Assembly (NCBI GenBank): GCA_002353975.1
Contig: DEKQ01000066.1
Span: 1 to 16,995 of the forward strand
Direction: 5' to 3'
Source of the DNA: Prevotellaceae bacterium UBA2718
GTDB taxonomy: Bacteria > Bacteroidota > Bacteroidia > Bacteroidales > Bacteroidaceae
DNA: 16,995 nt
The notes below the pieces were generated by a model. It searched no databases and had not been told where the DNA came from. It was given only the letters and a program-made list of their open reading frames with translations. Positions 8,754-16,020 of the stretch are shown here, one piece after another (position 1 is the stretch's first letter; the number at the start of each line of letters is the position of its first letter). A program made the translations under genes and the position numbers.

Positions 8754-9543
8754 CTCTCTCTATTCTTCTGACATAATTCTTCAAACGCTCCATCAGCCAA
8801 TCTGCATGCGGCATTGAGCCATACAGATATAACACATCATTCTCCTGGCTGAATCCCAGTTGCTTCCACACAAACATTATGTAGTATAGTGCATCGTGCG
8901 CATGTACGGCATCAAAGGTATTGGCAAAGTGTATGCGGTGCTGCTCGAATGAGAATACAGACACCTTCCTGTCATGAAAGTAAGCAAACAACCTGTGTCG
9001 GCCATCATTTTGGTATTCAGCAGAATATGCATCCACCCATACAGGAGCCAACACGTTATTTACCGTAACGTGTGAACAGTTGTCGTTAGCCACAAGAAGC
9101 AAGTCACTATCTACTGCAAAAACAGCCTTAACCCGCAATTCCGGGATATCACGCACAAACTTCTCTTCTCCCTTATAGCCTGTTATGATTTCCCCGTATG
9201 TCGCATCTACAGATGCCGGTGTGATGTCAATATCCACATCATCTGGAACCAGCATCACAGGCGATGCAACCATCAGCACCGTATCTGCCAAAATCTTCCC
9301 TACCCCATCACGTTCCAGCGCTCTAAGGAACTGCAATTCCTTGAACGCCTCTCTCAGATTTGCGGGCAGCGAACGGTCACTCTTCACGGCGTAAGGATAC
9401 ACCGTAGTATTCCCCCCGTCCTTAACGGTGAAGGACAGGGTTCCGTGGCCGGCTCGTATGATGAGTTGCTTATCCAAAAAATACTTACTTTGCTTCGGGT
9501 TTTGGCAGCTGGTCAATATCGTCCGGTGCAGGGTAAAGCTCAT
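8728..9543 (-). CDS. DUF3822 family protein
   Basis: The protein matches the DUF3822 family of Bacteroidetes, which is thought to have an actin/Hsp70-like (ASKHA) fold and no proven function. Visible marks are the N-terminal strand LIIRAGHGTLSFTV, the middle region VFAVDSDLLL, AYFHDRKVSVFSF, NTFDAVHAHDALYYIMFVWK, and the late strand VLYLYGSMPHADWL. The start is uncertain: the ATG at 9543 overlaps the preceding CinA-family gene by 59 bases, while an in-frame TTG at 9477 lies eight bases after that gene's stop and still keeps the first core strand. The 3' end overlaps rsmD by 26 bases. DUF3822 next to rsmD is an arrangement I associate with this phylum, so a link to ribosome biogenesis is plausible but inferred. 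Confidence 0.85.
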   Translation of the reverse strand: MSFTLHRTILTSCQNPKQSKYFLDKQLIIRAGHGTLSFTVKDGGNTTVYPYAVKSDRSLPANLREAFKELQFLRALERDGVGKILADTVLMVASPVMLVPDDVDIDITPASVDATYGEIITGYKGEEKFVRDIPELRVKAVFAVDSDLLLVANDNCSHVTVNNVLAPVWVDAYSAEYQNDGRHRLFAYFHDRKVSVFSFEQHRIHFANTFDAVHAHDALYYIMFVWKQLGFSQENDVLYLYGSMPHADWLMERLKNYVRRIERDENYHRNI

Positions 9544-10018
9544 TCAGATACTGCACAAACATCTGCATGGCACGATAGGTCGCATTACGCAGATTTTCCT
9601 CTCTGCCCTCATCGCCTTCCAGCTTCATCGTGCGGATATCATCTTTTGTGCCGCAAGCTATCCAGATAGTGCCAACAGGGATGCCAGCTTCCGTTCCGGG
9701 ACCTGCAAAGCCTGTCGTAGCAATGGCATAATCACTCTCCATAAGGTCGATGATACCTTTCACCATCTCTTTTGCCACCTCCTCGCTCACCGCGTTCTTC
9801 TCTTCAATCAGCTGTGCGTCTATGCCCAGCACCTTTGTCTTTGCAAAGTTACTATAGCAGATAGTTCCGCCACGATAATATGCTGAAGCTCCGGGGACAG
9901 AAGTGATTACTTCACCTATCTTGCCGCTTGTGCAAGACTCAGCTGTCGCCATCGTCTTTCCTGACTCGTAGAGCTTATAAAGAATTTCCTTACTTAATAC
10001 CTTACTTTCAAATTCCAT
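9485..10018 (-). CDS. pncC: CinA family nicotinamide-nucleotide amidohydrolase (PncC-like)
   Basis: This is a stand-alone C-terminal CinA domain of 177 residues. PncC proteins deamidate nicotinamide mononucleotide to nicotinate mononucleotide in NAD recycling. The signature ATAESCTSGKIG (24-35) includes the expected catalytic Ser29, followed by SVPGASAYYRGGTICYSN, KTKVLGI, and TTGFAGPGTEAGIPVGTIWI (101-120). I chose the ATG at 10018 because it gives the usual family N-terminus; the frame stays open to a GTG at 10066 that would overlap the tsaD stop, but its 16 extra residues look unrelated to the family. The gene follows tsaD by 47 bases and precedes DUF3822 in the same block. Function by family; the amidase activity itself is untested here. 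Confidence 0.9.
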   Translation of the reverse strand: MEFESKVLSKEILYKLYESGKTMATAESCTSGKIGEVITSVPGASAYYRGGTICYSNFAKTKVLGIDAQLIEEKNAVSEEVAKEMVKGIIDLMESDYAIATTGFAGPGTEAGIPVGTIWIACGTKDDIRTMKLEGDEGREENLRNATYRAMQMFVQYLNELYPAPDDIDQLPKPEAK

Positions 10019-10065
10019 TTGTCTATTTGGGTTTAGTAGTTTGGTCGTTTGTTTAATGACGGACA

Positions 10066-11088
10066 CTATATCTCAGTCTTTGAGAAGGCTGGTGCCTCTA
10101 TTGGGCAGAAGTCCTTGTCCCTGTACTTGAATGCACCCACACAACCTATCATGGCTGCATTGTCTGTGGTATAGGAGAACTTTGGTATATAAACCGTCCA
10201 TCTGTAGCGCTTGGCATAGTCATAGAACGCATTTCTCAAGCCCGTGTTGGCTGACACTCCTCCTGCTACCGCTACATGAGTGATGCCTGTCTGCTTCACC
10301 GCAAGACGCAGCTTCTTCATCAGAATATCCACCACCGTCCATTCCAGCGATGCCGCAATGTCCTCCTTGTTCTTCTCTATGAAGTCCGCATCCTCCTGCA
10401 CCCATTTCTGCAGCGAATACAGGAAAGATGTCTTCAATCCTGAGAAACTGTAATCCAATCCGGGAATGTGCGGTTCGTTGAACTGGAATGCTTTAGCATT
10501 ACCCTTTCTTGCCAGACGGTCGATTATCGGACCTCCGGGATAACCTAATCCCATCACCTTCGAGCACTTGTCTATCGCCTCTCCTGCCGCATCGTCTATT
10601 GTCTGCCCCAGGATTTCCATATCGTCATAGGCATTCACCTTGATAATCTGCGAATTACCTCCCGACACGAGCAGACACAGGAACGGGAACGGCGGATGGG
10701 GATTCTTTGCGTCAGGTTCATCTATGAAGTGAGCCATCACGTGCCCTTGCAAATGGTTTACGTCAATCAATGGGATGCCCAATGACAACGCCATACCCTT
10801 AGCAAAATTGACACCCACGAGGAGCGAACCCAACAAACCCGGCCCACGAGTGAAGGCAATGGCATCAAGGTCGCTTTTCTCCACACCGGCACGCCGTATG
10901 GCCTGATCCACCACAGGAACGACATTCTGCTGGTGGGCGCGTGATGCCAACTCGGGCACTACGCCGCCGTATGCCTTGTGAACGTCCTGCGAGGCCGTCA
11001 CGTTGCTCAGCAATACCGTACCGCGCATCACAGCCGCAGATGTATCGTCGCAACTGCTTTCTATTGATAATATTAGTGGTTCTGACAA
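10066..11088 (-). CDS. tsaD: tRNA N6-adenosine threonylcarbamoyltransferase TsaD
   Basis: TsaD, with TsaB and TsaE, transfers the threonylcarbamoyl group to A37 of ANN-decoding tRNAs in the cytoplasm. The 340 residues show the complete ASKHA-fold pattern: ILSIESSCDDTSAA at the N-terminus, ELASRAHQQN (46-55), TRGPGLLGSLLVG, the metal-binding HLQGH (His112, His116), LVSGGNSQI, GEAIDK, GLDYSFSGLKTS, VAGGVSANTGLR and the late Asp in TTDNAAMIG. The start is a TTG at 11088; the frame closes four codons upstream with TAA, and the next Met (residue 21) would remove the essential N-terminal strand. The TTG directly abuts a low-complexity AT repeat that fills the gap to map, so the usual start region may have been altered. 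tsaB and tsaE are not in the window. Confidence 0.96.
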   Translation of the reverse strand: MSEPLILSIESSCDDTSAAVMRGTVLLSNVTASQDVHKAYGGVVPELASRAHQQNVVPVVDQAIRRAGVEKSDLDAIAFTRGPGLLGSLLVGVNFAKGMALSLGIPLIDVNHLQGHVMAHFIDEPDAKNPHPPFPFLCLLVSGGNSQIIKVNAYDDMEILGQTIDDAAGEAIDKCSKVMGLGYPGGPIIDRLARKGNAKAFQFNEPHIPGLDYSFSGLKTSFLYSLQKWVQEDADFIEKNKEDIAASLEWTVVDILMKKLRLAVKQTGITHVAVAGGVSANTGLRNAFYDYAKRYRWTVYIPKFSYTTDNAAMIGCVGAFKYRDKDFCPIEAPAFSKTEI

Positions 11089-11184
11089 ATTAACGAATTA
11101 ACAAATTAACGAATTAACGAATTATGCATTATGCATTATTAATTTTGCATTATGCATTTTGAATTTTGAATTTTGAATTTTTAA
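11089..11184. repeat. AT-rich low-complexity repeat tract between map and tsaD
   Basis: Three blocks of short tandem repeats follow each other: AATTAACG/AATTAACA units (about 11088-11115), ATGCATT units (about 11116-11158) and TTGAATTT units (about 11158-11182). The tract fills nearly all of the 96-base gap between the map stop and the tsaD TTG. ATGCAT copies are self-complementary, so slipped or hairpin structures are possible. No promoter of the TAnnTTTG type was found inside it. I recall similar tracts between genes in Prevotella but cannot check that here. Confidence 0.85.
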
Positions 11185-12051
11185 TTATGATGTCAGTATC
11201 TCCAATCCCGTCTCAGTCATGAGGAACGTATGCTCCCACTGTGCCGAAGGAAGTTCATCTTCTGATATCACTTCCCAGCCGTACGGGTCATCTGCATCTA
11301 CAAACACCTTGTATGTGCCCATGTTGATCATCGGTTCTATGGTAAAGACCATTCCGGGCACTAACAGCATTCCTGTACCGCGATGTCCATAATGGTCCAC
11401 CTCGGGGTCTTCATGGAACTCCAATCCCACTCCGTGACCGGCAAGATCGCGCACTACGCCGTAGTGATACTTCTTTGCATGCTTCTCTATCGCGTGTCCT
11501 ATGTCACCCACGAAGCAGTAAGGCTTCGCTGCCTCCATGCCTATCTCCAGACACTCTTTCGCCACGCGCACCAACTGTTCCTTCTCAGGTGTTGTCTGAC
11601 CGCCCACGATGAACATTCTGGAGGCATCGGCATAGTAGCCGTCCTTTATCGTGGTGAAGTCCACATTGATGATGTCGCCAGGCTCAAGTATCTCGGTTGG
11701 CTTTGGAATACCGTGACATACCACCTCGTTGATTGAGGTGCAGACACTCTTCGGAAAGCCCTCATACCCCAGGCATGCAGGTATGGCATCGTTCTCCTTG
11801 CACACACGCATACAGATGTCATCTATATCCTGTGTACTCATGCCTGGGTGTATTGCCGCCTCCACGGTGTCAAGCACCAGAGTGTTTATCACCCCTGCAC
11901 GGCGTATGCCTTCTATCTGCTCGGGAGTCTTTATGAGTTTACGCGTAGGGACGAGCTTTCCTTTTGACTCCCAGTACATTATCTGCCTGTCCATCTCTGT
12001 GGGCTCTTGTCCCGGAAGCAGATGCCAACGCCTTTTCTTCAGACTTACCAT
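11185..12051 (-). CDS. map: Type I methionine aminopeptidase
   Basis: The enzyme removes the initiator methionine from new proteins. All five metal ligands expected for the family are present: Asp131 and Asp142 in NVDFTTIKDGYYADASRMF, His206 in AGHGVGLEFHED, Glu239 in FTIEPM and Glu273 in WEHTF. The substrate-contacting His113 lies in NEVVCHGIP. The protein has 288 residues, longer than the roughly 264 of E. coli because of an N-terminal extension rich in Lys, Arg and Trp (KKRRWHLL) that I associate with Bacteroidetes versions, so the ATG at 12051 is preferred over an internal start. That ATG lies inside the last codons of glyA (seven-base overlap), which points to coupled translation. Confidence 0.96.
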   Translation of the reverse strand: MVSLKKRRWHLLPGQEPTEMDRQIMYWESKGKLVPTRKLIKTPEQIEGIRRAGVINTLVLDTVEAAIHPGMSTQDIDDICMRVCKENDAIPACLGYEGFPKSVCTSINEVVCHGIPKPTEILEPGDIINVDFTTIKDGYYADASRMFIVGGQTTPEKEQLVRVAKECLEIGMEAAKPYCFVGDIGHAIEKHAKKYHYGVVRDLAGHGVGLEFHEDPEVDHYGHRGTGMLLVPGMVFTIEPMINMGTYKVFVDADDPYGWEVISEDELPSAQWEHTFLMTETGLEILTS

Positions 12052-13325
12052 GCGAACAGCGGATAATTCTTCATCTCCTCGTTGACTTCACCGCGAACCT
12101 TTGCTATTACAGCCTCGTTCTCCGGGTCATTGAGCACTTCCTCAATCCATGCAGCGATCTTCACCATCAGGTCTTCCTTTGCACCACGCGTAGTGATGGC
12201 AGGAGTACCAAGACGGAAGCCGGATGTCTGGAATGCCGAGCGCGTGTCAAACGGAACCATATTCTTGTTTATCGTGATATCGGCAGAAACGAGTGCGTTC
12301 TCAGCTACCTTACCAGTCAGGTCAGGATACTTCTCACGAAGATCCACAAGCATAGAGTGGTTGTCCGTGCCGCCTGAAACGATGGTGAAGCCACGCTTAG
12401 ACAGCTCATCAGCCAGCACGGCAGCATTCTTCTTCACCTGTGTCTGATATACCTTGAACTCAGGCTTCAGAGCCTCGCCGAATGCTACAGCCTTAGCTGC
12501 TATGACATGCTCCAGAGGTCCGCCCTGCTGTCCGGGGAATACGGCAGAGTTGAGCAGCTGCGACATCTTCTTCACAACTCCCTTTGGTGTCTTCAGGCCC
12601 CAAGGATTGTCGAAGTCCTTGCCCAGCAGGATAAGTCCGCCGCGAGGTCCACGCAGAGTCTTGTGTGTCGTTGTGGTCACAATGTGAGCATACTTCACAG
12701 GATTCTCAAGCAATCCGGCAGCGATAAGACCGGCAGGGTGAGCCATATCAATCATCAGCAGAGCGCCTACAGAGTCGGCAATCTCGCGCATGCGTACATA
12801 ATCCCATTCGCGGCTGTATGCTGAGCCGCCGCCGATGATGAGCTTAGGCTTGTTCTCCTTTGCCAGACGCTCCATCTCATCATAATCCACGCGACCTGTA
12901 GCCTTGTTCAGGTTATAACCTACAGGGTGATACAGAATACCGCTGGTATTCACAAGAGATCCGTGTGACAGGTGACCGCCGTGATCCAGGTTCAGGCCCA
13001 TGAAGCAGTCACCGGGCTTCAGCACGGCCAGCAGGACAGCGGCATTTGCCTGTGCGCCAGAGTGTGGCTGCACATTGGCATACTCTGCGCCGAACAGCTC
13101 GCAGGCTCTATCTATTGCAAGTTGCTCTATCTTGTCAACCACCTGACAGCCGCCATAATAGCGGTGTCCAGGATAGCCCTCGGCATACTTGTTAGTACAG
13201 TAACTGCCCATAGCCTCCATCACCTGATCGCTGACGAAGTTCTCTGATGCAATCAACTCAATACCCTTCAGCTGGCGCTGATGTTCTTCCTCAATGAGGT
13301 TGAAAATCTTCTGATCTCTTTCCAT
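12045..13325 (-). CDS. glyA: Serine hydroxymethyltransferase
   Basis: GlyA interconverts serine and glycine while loading one-carbon units on tetrahydrofolate, using pyridoxal phosphate. The 426 residues match the bacterial family. Marks are GIELIASENF (21-30), NKYAEGYPGHRYYGG (45-59), NVQPHSGAQAN, the cofactor-binding MIDMAHPAGL with Asp193 and His196, and the Schiff-base Lys222 in TTTTHKTLRGPRGG. The gene starts at the ATG 13325, preceded by a promoter at 13391-13398 and a leader of about 60 bases. It heads the seven-gene minus-strand block and overlaps map by seven bases. Nothing abnormal is seen. Confidence 0.98.
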   Translation of the reverse strand: MERDQKIFNLIEEEHQRQLKGIELIASENFVSDQVMEAMGSYCTNKYAEGYPGHRYYGGCQVVDKIEQLAIDRACELFGAEYANVQPHSGAQANAAVLLAVLKPGDCFMGLNLDHGGHLSHGSLVNTSGILYHPVGYNLNKATGRVDYDEMERLAKENKPKLIIGGGSAYSREWDYVRMREIADSVGALLMIDMAHPAGLIAAGLLENPVKYAHIVTTTTHKTLRGPRGGLILLGKDFDNPWGLKTPKGVVKKMSQLLNSAVFPGQQGGPLEHVIAAKAVAFGEALKPEFKVYQTQVKKNAAVLADELSKRGFTIVSGGTDNHSMLVDLREKYPDLTGKVAENALVSADITINKNMVPFDTRSAFQTSGFRLGTPAITTRGAKEDLMVKIAAWIEEVLNDPENEAVIAKVRGEVNEEMKNYPLFAW

Positions 13326-13390
13326 TGTTCTATGTGTTGTTTATTTTCGGTTATCTGTCCGTTGTTAGTGACTTATTCCAAATGCAGGCG

Positions 13391-13398
13391 CAAAGTTA
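13391..13398 (-). promoter_or_regulatory. Promoter (-7 TAACTTTG) for the glyA-map-tsaD block
   Basis: The complement of 13391-13398 reads TAACTTTG, a full TAnnTTTG match. A TTTG (complement of CAAA at 13422-13425) lies 23 bases further upstream, slightly wide for a -33 element. Transcription would begin near 13385. Confidence 0.65.
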
Positions 13399-13443
13399 CG
13401 AATTTTTCTTTATTCCTGCAACAAAACAGTATTTATTCTTTAT

Positions 13444-14247
13444 TTAATGTAGTTTTACGGGAAATGTGAAATACGTATCGGGGAATGGCTCATCCTTCAA
13501 CGTGAAGTGCCACCATTCCGTGTCCATTGGTTTGAAACCATGAGAAAGCATTGCCTTGCGCAGTATCATGCGGTGGGCAAACTGCTCTGCCGTAATGCTA
13601 CGCTTCGGCTCTGCAGGCGACTTGGAATTGTCACCCGTATATTCGCCCGTCTCGGGATTGCCGCAGAAGTCAGGATGGCTCTCGGGGCCGAACCAGTCAA
13701 ATGTACCTCCCATATCAAGTTCCTTCTCTGTCGCCATATCAAACAGCGTCAGGTCAACCGTTGAGCCTCTCGTGTGACCGCTCTTTTCGGCGATGTAACC
13801 CTGAGAAAAGAGCACGCTCTTGTCCAGGGCAGGATAGAAATACGGCTTCATCTTGGTGTCCTGCAAGTTCTCTGCCCAGCGCACGAAGTGGTCAACGGCC
13901 TTCTGCGGGCGGTATGCATCATATATTTTCAGACGATAACCCTGACTCTTCACGTCGTCGCTTACTTCTTTCAGAGCCTTTGCCGCCTGTTTAGTCAACA
14001 TGGCAACGGGCGCCTCATAGCCATCCACACGGGCACCCACGAAATTATACGTACTGTAATAGCGTATCTCCAGGATAGCATCGGGCACAGCATCCGACAA
14101 TACTACAAACTGACTATAATCATCAGTTGGGCTCACAACCTGAGCCTCCTCCTGCGGACACGCGCCATTCCTACATTTTAATCCACAGCCCGTTACAGCC
14201 CACACGCCGCATAACACAAGAGCGGCAATCATAAATTTCTTTTTCAT
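13444..14247 (-). CDS. M15 family D-alanyl-D-alanine dipeptidase (VanX/DdpX-like) lipoprotein
   Basis: The catalytic set of VanX-type zinc peptidases is present: Arg113 in YDAYRPQKA, zinc ligands His158 and Asp165 in SGHTRGSTVDLTLF, catalytic Glu244 and zinc ligand His247 in TEWWHF. Such enzymes split D-Ala-D-Ala dipeptide; in species without a resistance cluster they are believed to recycle wall dipeptides. I chose the ATG at 14247 because it gives a clean lipoprotein signal, MKKKFMIAALVLCGVWAVTG|C, with Cys21 as the lipid anchor. The frame is open to 14319, but that would place 24 unrelated residues ahead and lie upstream of the likely promoter. The protein is thus predicted to face the periplasm on a membrane. 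No van regulatory or ligase genes are nearby. Confidence 0.9.
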   Translation of the reverse strand: MKKKFMIAALVLCGVWAVTGCGLKCRNGACPQEEAQVVSPTDDYSQFVVLSDAVPDAILEIRYYSTYNFVGARVDGYEAPVAMLTKQAAKALKEVSDDVKSQGYRLKIYDAYRPQKAVDHFVRWAENLQDTKMKPYFYPALDKSVLFSQGYIAEKSGHTRGSTVDLTLFDMATEKELDMGGTFDWFGPESHPDFCGNPETGEYTGDNSKSPAEPKRSITAEQFAHRMILRKAMLSHGFKPMDTEWWHFTLKDEPFPDTYFTFPVKLH

Positions 14248-14277
14248 AAACTTGAGCAAATCATACTTATGCGAATG

Positions 14278-14285
14278 CAAAATTA
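14278..14285 (-). promoter_or_regulatory. Promoter (-7 TAATTTTG) for the dipeptidase lipoprotein gene
   Basis: The complement of 14278-14285 reads TAATTTTG. Only a weak ATTG-like -33 element is found about 23 bases upstream. The predicted start of transcription near 14272 leaves a leader of about 25 bases before the ATG at 14247, and supports that ATG over the one at 14319. Confidence 0.5.
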
Positions 14286-14426
14286 CAAAAAAATCCCCAA
14301 TACACCCACAATTTTCCACTACAAAAACGTACGTGTCTATATATTGACATTAAATATCCTCTGTGCGAAATAATATATTTAAGGTTATTTAAGTACATAA
14401 TCTCGCTGTAAGTAACGGTTTTTTCG

Positions 14427-14434
14427 TACCTTTG
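14427..14434 (+). promoter_or_regulatory. Promoter (-7 TACCTTTG) almost touching the start codon of the exported hypothetical gene
   Basis: TACCTTTG is a full TAnnTTTG match and ends five bases before the ATG at 14440. No good TTTG was seen at the -33 spacing. If transcription starts the usual few bases downstream, the message would have almost no leader. Confidence 0.55.
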
Positions 14435-14439
14435 CGGCG

Positions 14440-15300
14440 ATGAAAGATACAGGAAGGATAATACTGCGATTTGTCTGCATCGTCATGTTCACGGTGCTGG
14501 TTGCCCATAACGCTCACGCTCAGGAGAAAGACGATGATGAGCAGCGGTTGTCTGGCATAGCCTATTCACTCAGCCTGCCTGAGACAATCGTGCTCTCTGA
14601 CGGTATGACCTTCGAGGAATATCTGCTGAAACAGGTGCTTGCCCATGCCAAACCTCTGAAGGAGCGGATAGCGAAGCTTAACTATTCCGTGACCTGCCAG
14701 CTGGAGAAGGACATTGACCTGACAAAGTTTCCACATAGACGTACAATCAGCTTTGCTGCCCGTCTGGCAGGCTATGGCCCTATCGTGTCGGCTCTCAGGG
14801 AGCACAAACACTTCGGTATCACGATGGCTGAAGACGTACATTTCAATAAGGGAAAGATAACAACTTCTAACCTGCGCATGGTGGAGATGAAGCAGCAACT
14901 GACCGAAAAGCAGATAGCCTCGTTTATGAAGCACGACGGAATGCTGAGCATGAACGTGTATGACAACTTCTATAAAAAAGTCAGAGAGAAGGTGAAGGAA
15001 CTGCAGAAACTACGTCGTAAGAAAAAGGATACCGGCATGAGATATGTTGGCAGTTATACGTCTGGCGGCAGAACCATCTACAGGGTGACGCTCGACAATA
15101 TGAAGGTCAACATTGCCGACGGTTGTTGGCAGATAACGTTCCTCAGTTATCAGGAGGGTCAGAACAATATGCAGTACGAGTTCAAGGAGGTACGCCCAGG
15201 GCTCTTCCTACCCGGCAACGGACATGCAAAGTTTTTCCTCGACAGGGTAAAATGGCCTAAAGGCTATATCTCCATGAAACTAAAATACGCTTACAAATAA
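14440..15300 (+). CDS. Exported protein of unknown function
   Basis: I do not recognise this 286-residue protein. It begins with a signal peptide, with hydrophobic core about 8-22 and a likely cut after AHA near residue 27; the mature part is mixed alpha/beta and rich in Lys. An acidic stretch EKDDDEQR follows the cut. A strongly basic helix-like segment (KKVREKVKELQKLRRKKKD, about 183-201) divides it, and the last third alternates hydrophobic and polar residues (RYVGSYTSGGRTIYRVTLDN, ITFLSYQEG, GLFLPGNGHAKFFLDRV), which suggests beta strands. No lipobox, catalytic motif or sorting domain is visible. It is divergent from the dipeptidase gene and faces the toxin-antitoxin zone. A soluble periplasmic or surface protein limited to Bacteroidales is the most I can infer. 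Confidence 0.75.
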   Translation: MKDTGRIILRFVCIVMFTVLVAHNAHAQEKDDDEQRLSGIAYSLSLPETIVLSDGMTFEEYLLKQVLAHAKPLKERIAKLNYSVTCQLEKDIDLTKFPHRRTISFAARLAGYGPIVSALREHKHFGITMAEDVHFNKGKITTSNLRMVEMKQQLTEKQIASFMKHDGMLSMNVYDNFYKKVREKVKELQKLRRKKKDTGMRYVGSYTSGGRTIYRVTLDNMKVNIADGCWQITFLSYQEGQNNMQYEFKEVRPGLFLPGNGHAKFFLDRVKWPKGYISMKLKYAYK

Positions 15301-15406
15301 TTGTGGACTCATCAAAGATAATAAGATTGGAACCATTACCGTGTTCAATTTCCACTTCAGGAATGCGCTCCAAGCCAATCGAAGACCTTATCAAGCGAAT
15401 CGGATA

Positions 15407-15460
15407 ATGGCATATACTATTAAATACCAAAAGCAAGCCGTTGAAGATGCTAAGAGGCTG
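15407..15460 (+). pseudogene. Possible remnant of a Txe/YoeB-type (RelE-like) toxin N-terminus
   Basis: The ATG at 15407 opens with MAYTIKYQKQAVEDAKRL, which resembles the first strand and helix of Txe/YoeB toxins (pattern Y-x-I-x-Y-x-KQAVxDAKxL). After about 18 residues the similarity ends, because the sequence becomes the complement of the antitoxin remnant on the other strand. A second frame, open from before 15303 and ending SKPIEDLIKRIG at the TAA 15405-15407, overlaps this ATG by one base (TAATG), the sort of junction seen between antitoxin and toxin genes. The upstream peptide is not recognised. I infer a toxin-antitoxin pair cut off by a rearrangement near 15460; the matching segment is short, so this is tentative. 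Confidence 0.4.
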
Positions 15461-15685
15461 ATGATTGACGAGCTGCCACTTCCCTCCGAAAAGCATAGAA
15501 ATCGTTCAACACGTTATCTTCTGATGGCTTCACAACGATTTCAAACGGAATCTTCCTTTTCCTCACCACGGCATTGGCAAAGACGTTCATTGCCGTGTTT
15601 ACACTCATGCCAAACTGCGAGCACAGTCCTCAAACTGCGCCTTGATGTCGGCATCCATGCGTACGGTCATAGATACTTGTGCCAT
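15450..15685 (-). pseudogene. Frameshifted RelB/DinJ-family antitoxin
   Basis: From the ATG at 15685 the minus strand reads MAQVSMTVRMDADIKAQFED, the typical ribbon-helix-helix start of RelB/DinJ antitoxins, then goes out of frame and stops at 15605-15607 after 26 residues. In the adjacent frame the family pattern resumes as CSQFGMSVNTAMNVFANAVV and RKRKIPFEIVVKPSEDN, ending with a TAG at 15450-15452. Restoring one T in GAGGACTGTGC (to give GAC TTG TGC) would join both parts, so a one-base deletion near 15625 is the likely lesion. No RelE/YafQ toxin follows on this strand; the sequence downstream carries a toxin-like start on the opposite strand. Antitoxin family call is good; whether any product is made is unknown. 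Confidence 0.75.
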
Positions 15686-15726
15686 AATTCTTGGTCTTAT
15701 TACTGTTTCACGCTGCAAATATTACT

Positions 15727-16020
15727 TTATGCCATTTCCATCTGCTCAGCAGGATGATGGTACACCTCAAGAATTGGAGCATCAAGTGCTGTTTCTATGC
15801 CCATCAGCGTGTCAATCGTGAAGTTATGAGTACCACGCATCCACTTGCTGATTTCGGCTTCACTCTTACCTAATAGCAAAGCCAAGTCTTTCTGCTTCAA
15901 GCCTTTCTCGTCTAATATGTCATGTATCCTGTCAACAATGCGAAAAGACATTGCAACAGACTCACGAGCCTCAGGACTTACCCGCCTGCGTCTCTCTTCT
16001 AAGACCTTACTTCTCCTCAT
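15727..16020 (-). CDS. XRE-family helix-turn-helix protein, likely antitoxin
   Basis: A 97-residue protein with a basic N-terminus (KVLEERRRRVSPEAR), then a helix-turn-helix at about 41-80: LKQKDLALLLGKSEAEISKW followed by NFTIDTLMGIETALDAPIL. This is the lambda-repressor-like fold used by antitoxins of the HigA type, which bind DNA and repress their own operon. The ATG at 16020 lies 14 bases inside the preceding gene, so the two are translationally coupled. Gene order (partner first, DNA-binding protein second) is as in HigBA. Alternative: a stand-alone transcriptional regulator. Confidence 0.82.
   Translation of the reverse strand: MRRSKVLEERRRRVSPEARESVAMSFRIVDRIHDILDEKGLKQKDLALLLGKSEAEISKWMRGTHNFTIDTLMGIETALDAPILEVYHHPAEQMEMA

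Noticed and set aside
10019..10066. GTG start at 10066 for the CinA-family gene
   Set aside because: The 16 added residues overlap the tsaD stop and do not resemble the family N-terminus, while the ATG at 10018 does.
13444..14247. Vancomycin resistance locus
   Set aside because: Only a VanX-like dipeptidase is present, as a lipoprotein, with no VanH, ligase or two-component genes; wall dipeptide recycling is the simpler reading.
14248..14319. N-terminal extension of the dipeptidase to 14319
   Set aside because: The added 24 residues precede a complete lipoprotein signal and the likely promoter lies inside this stretch.
15257..15496. Minus-strand frame covering the end of the exported gene and the toxin-antitoxin zone
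   Set aside because: It runs antisense through the 3' end of a convincing gene and across the remnant junction, and has no recognisable domain.
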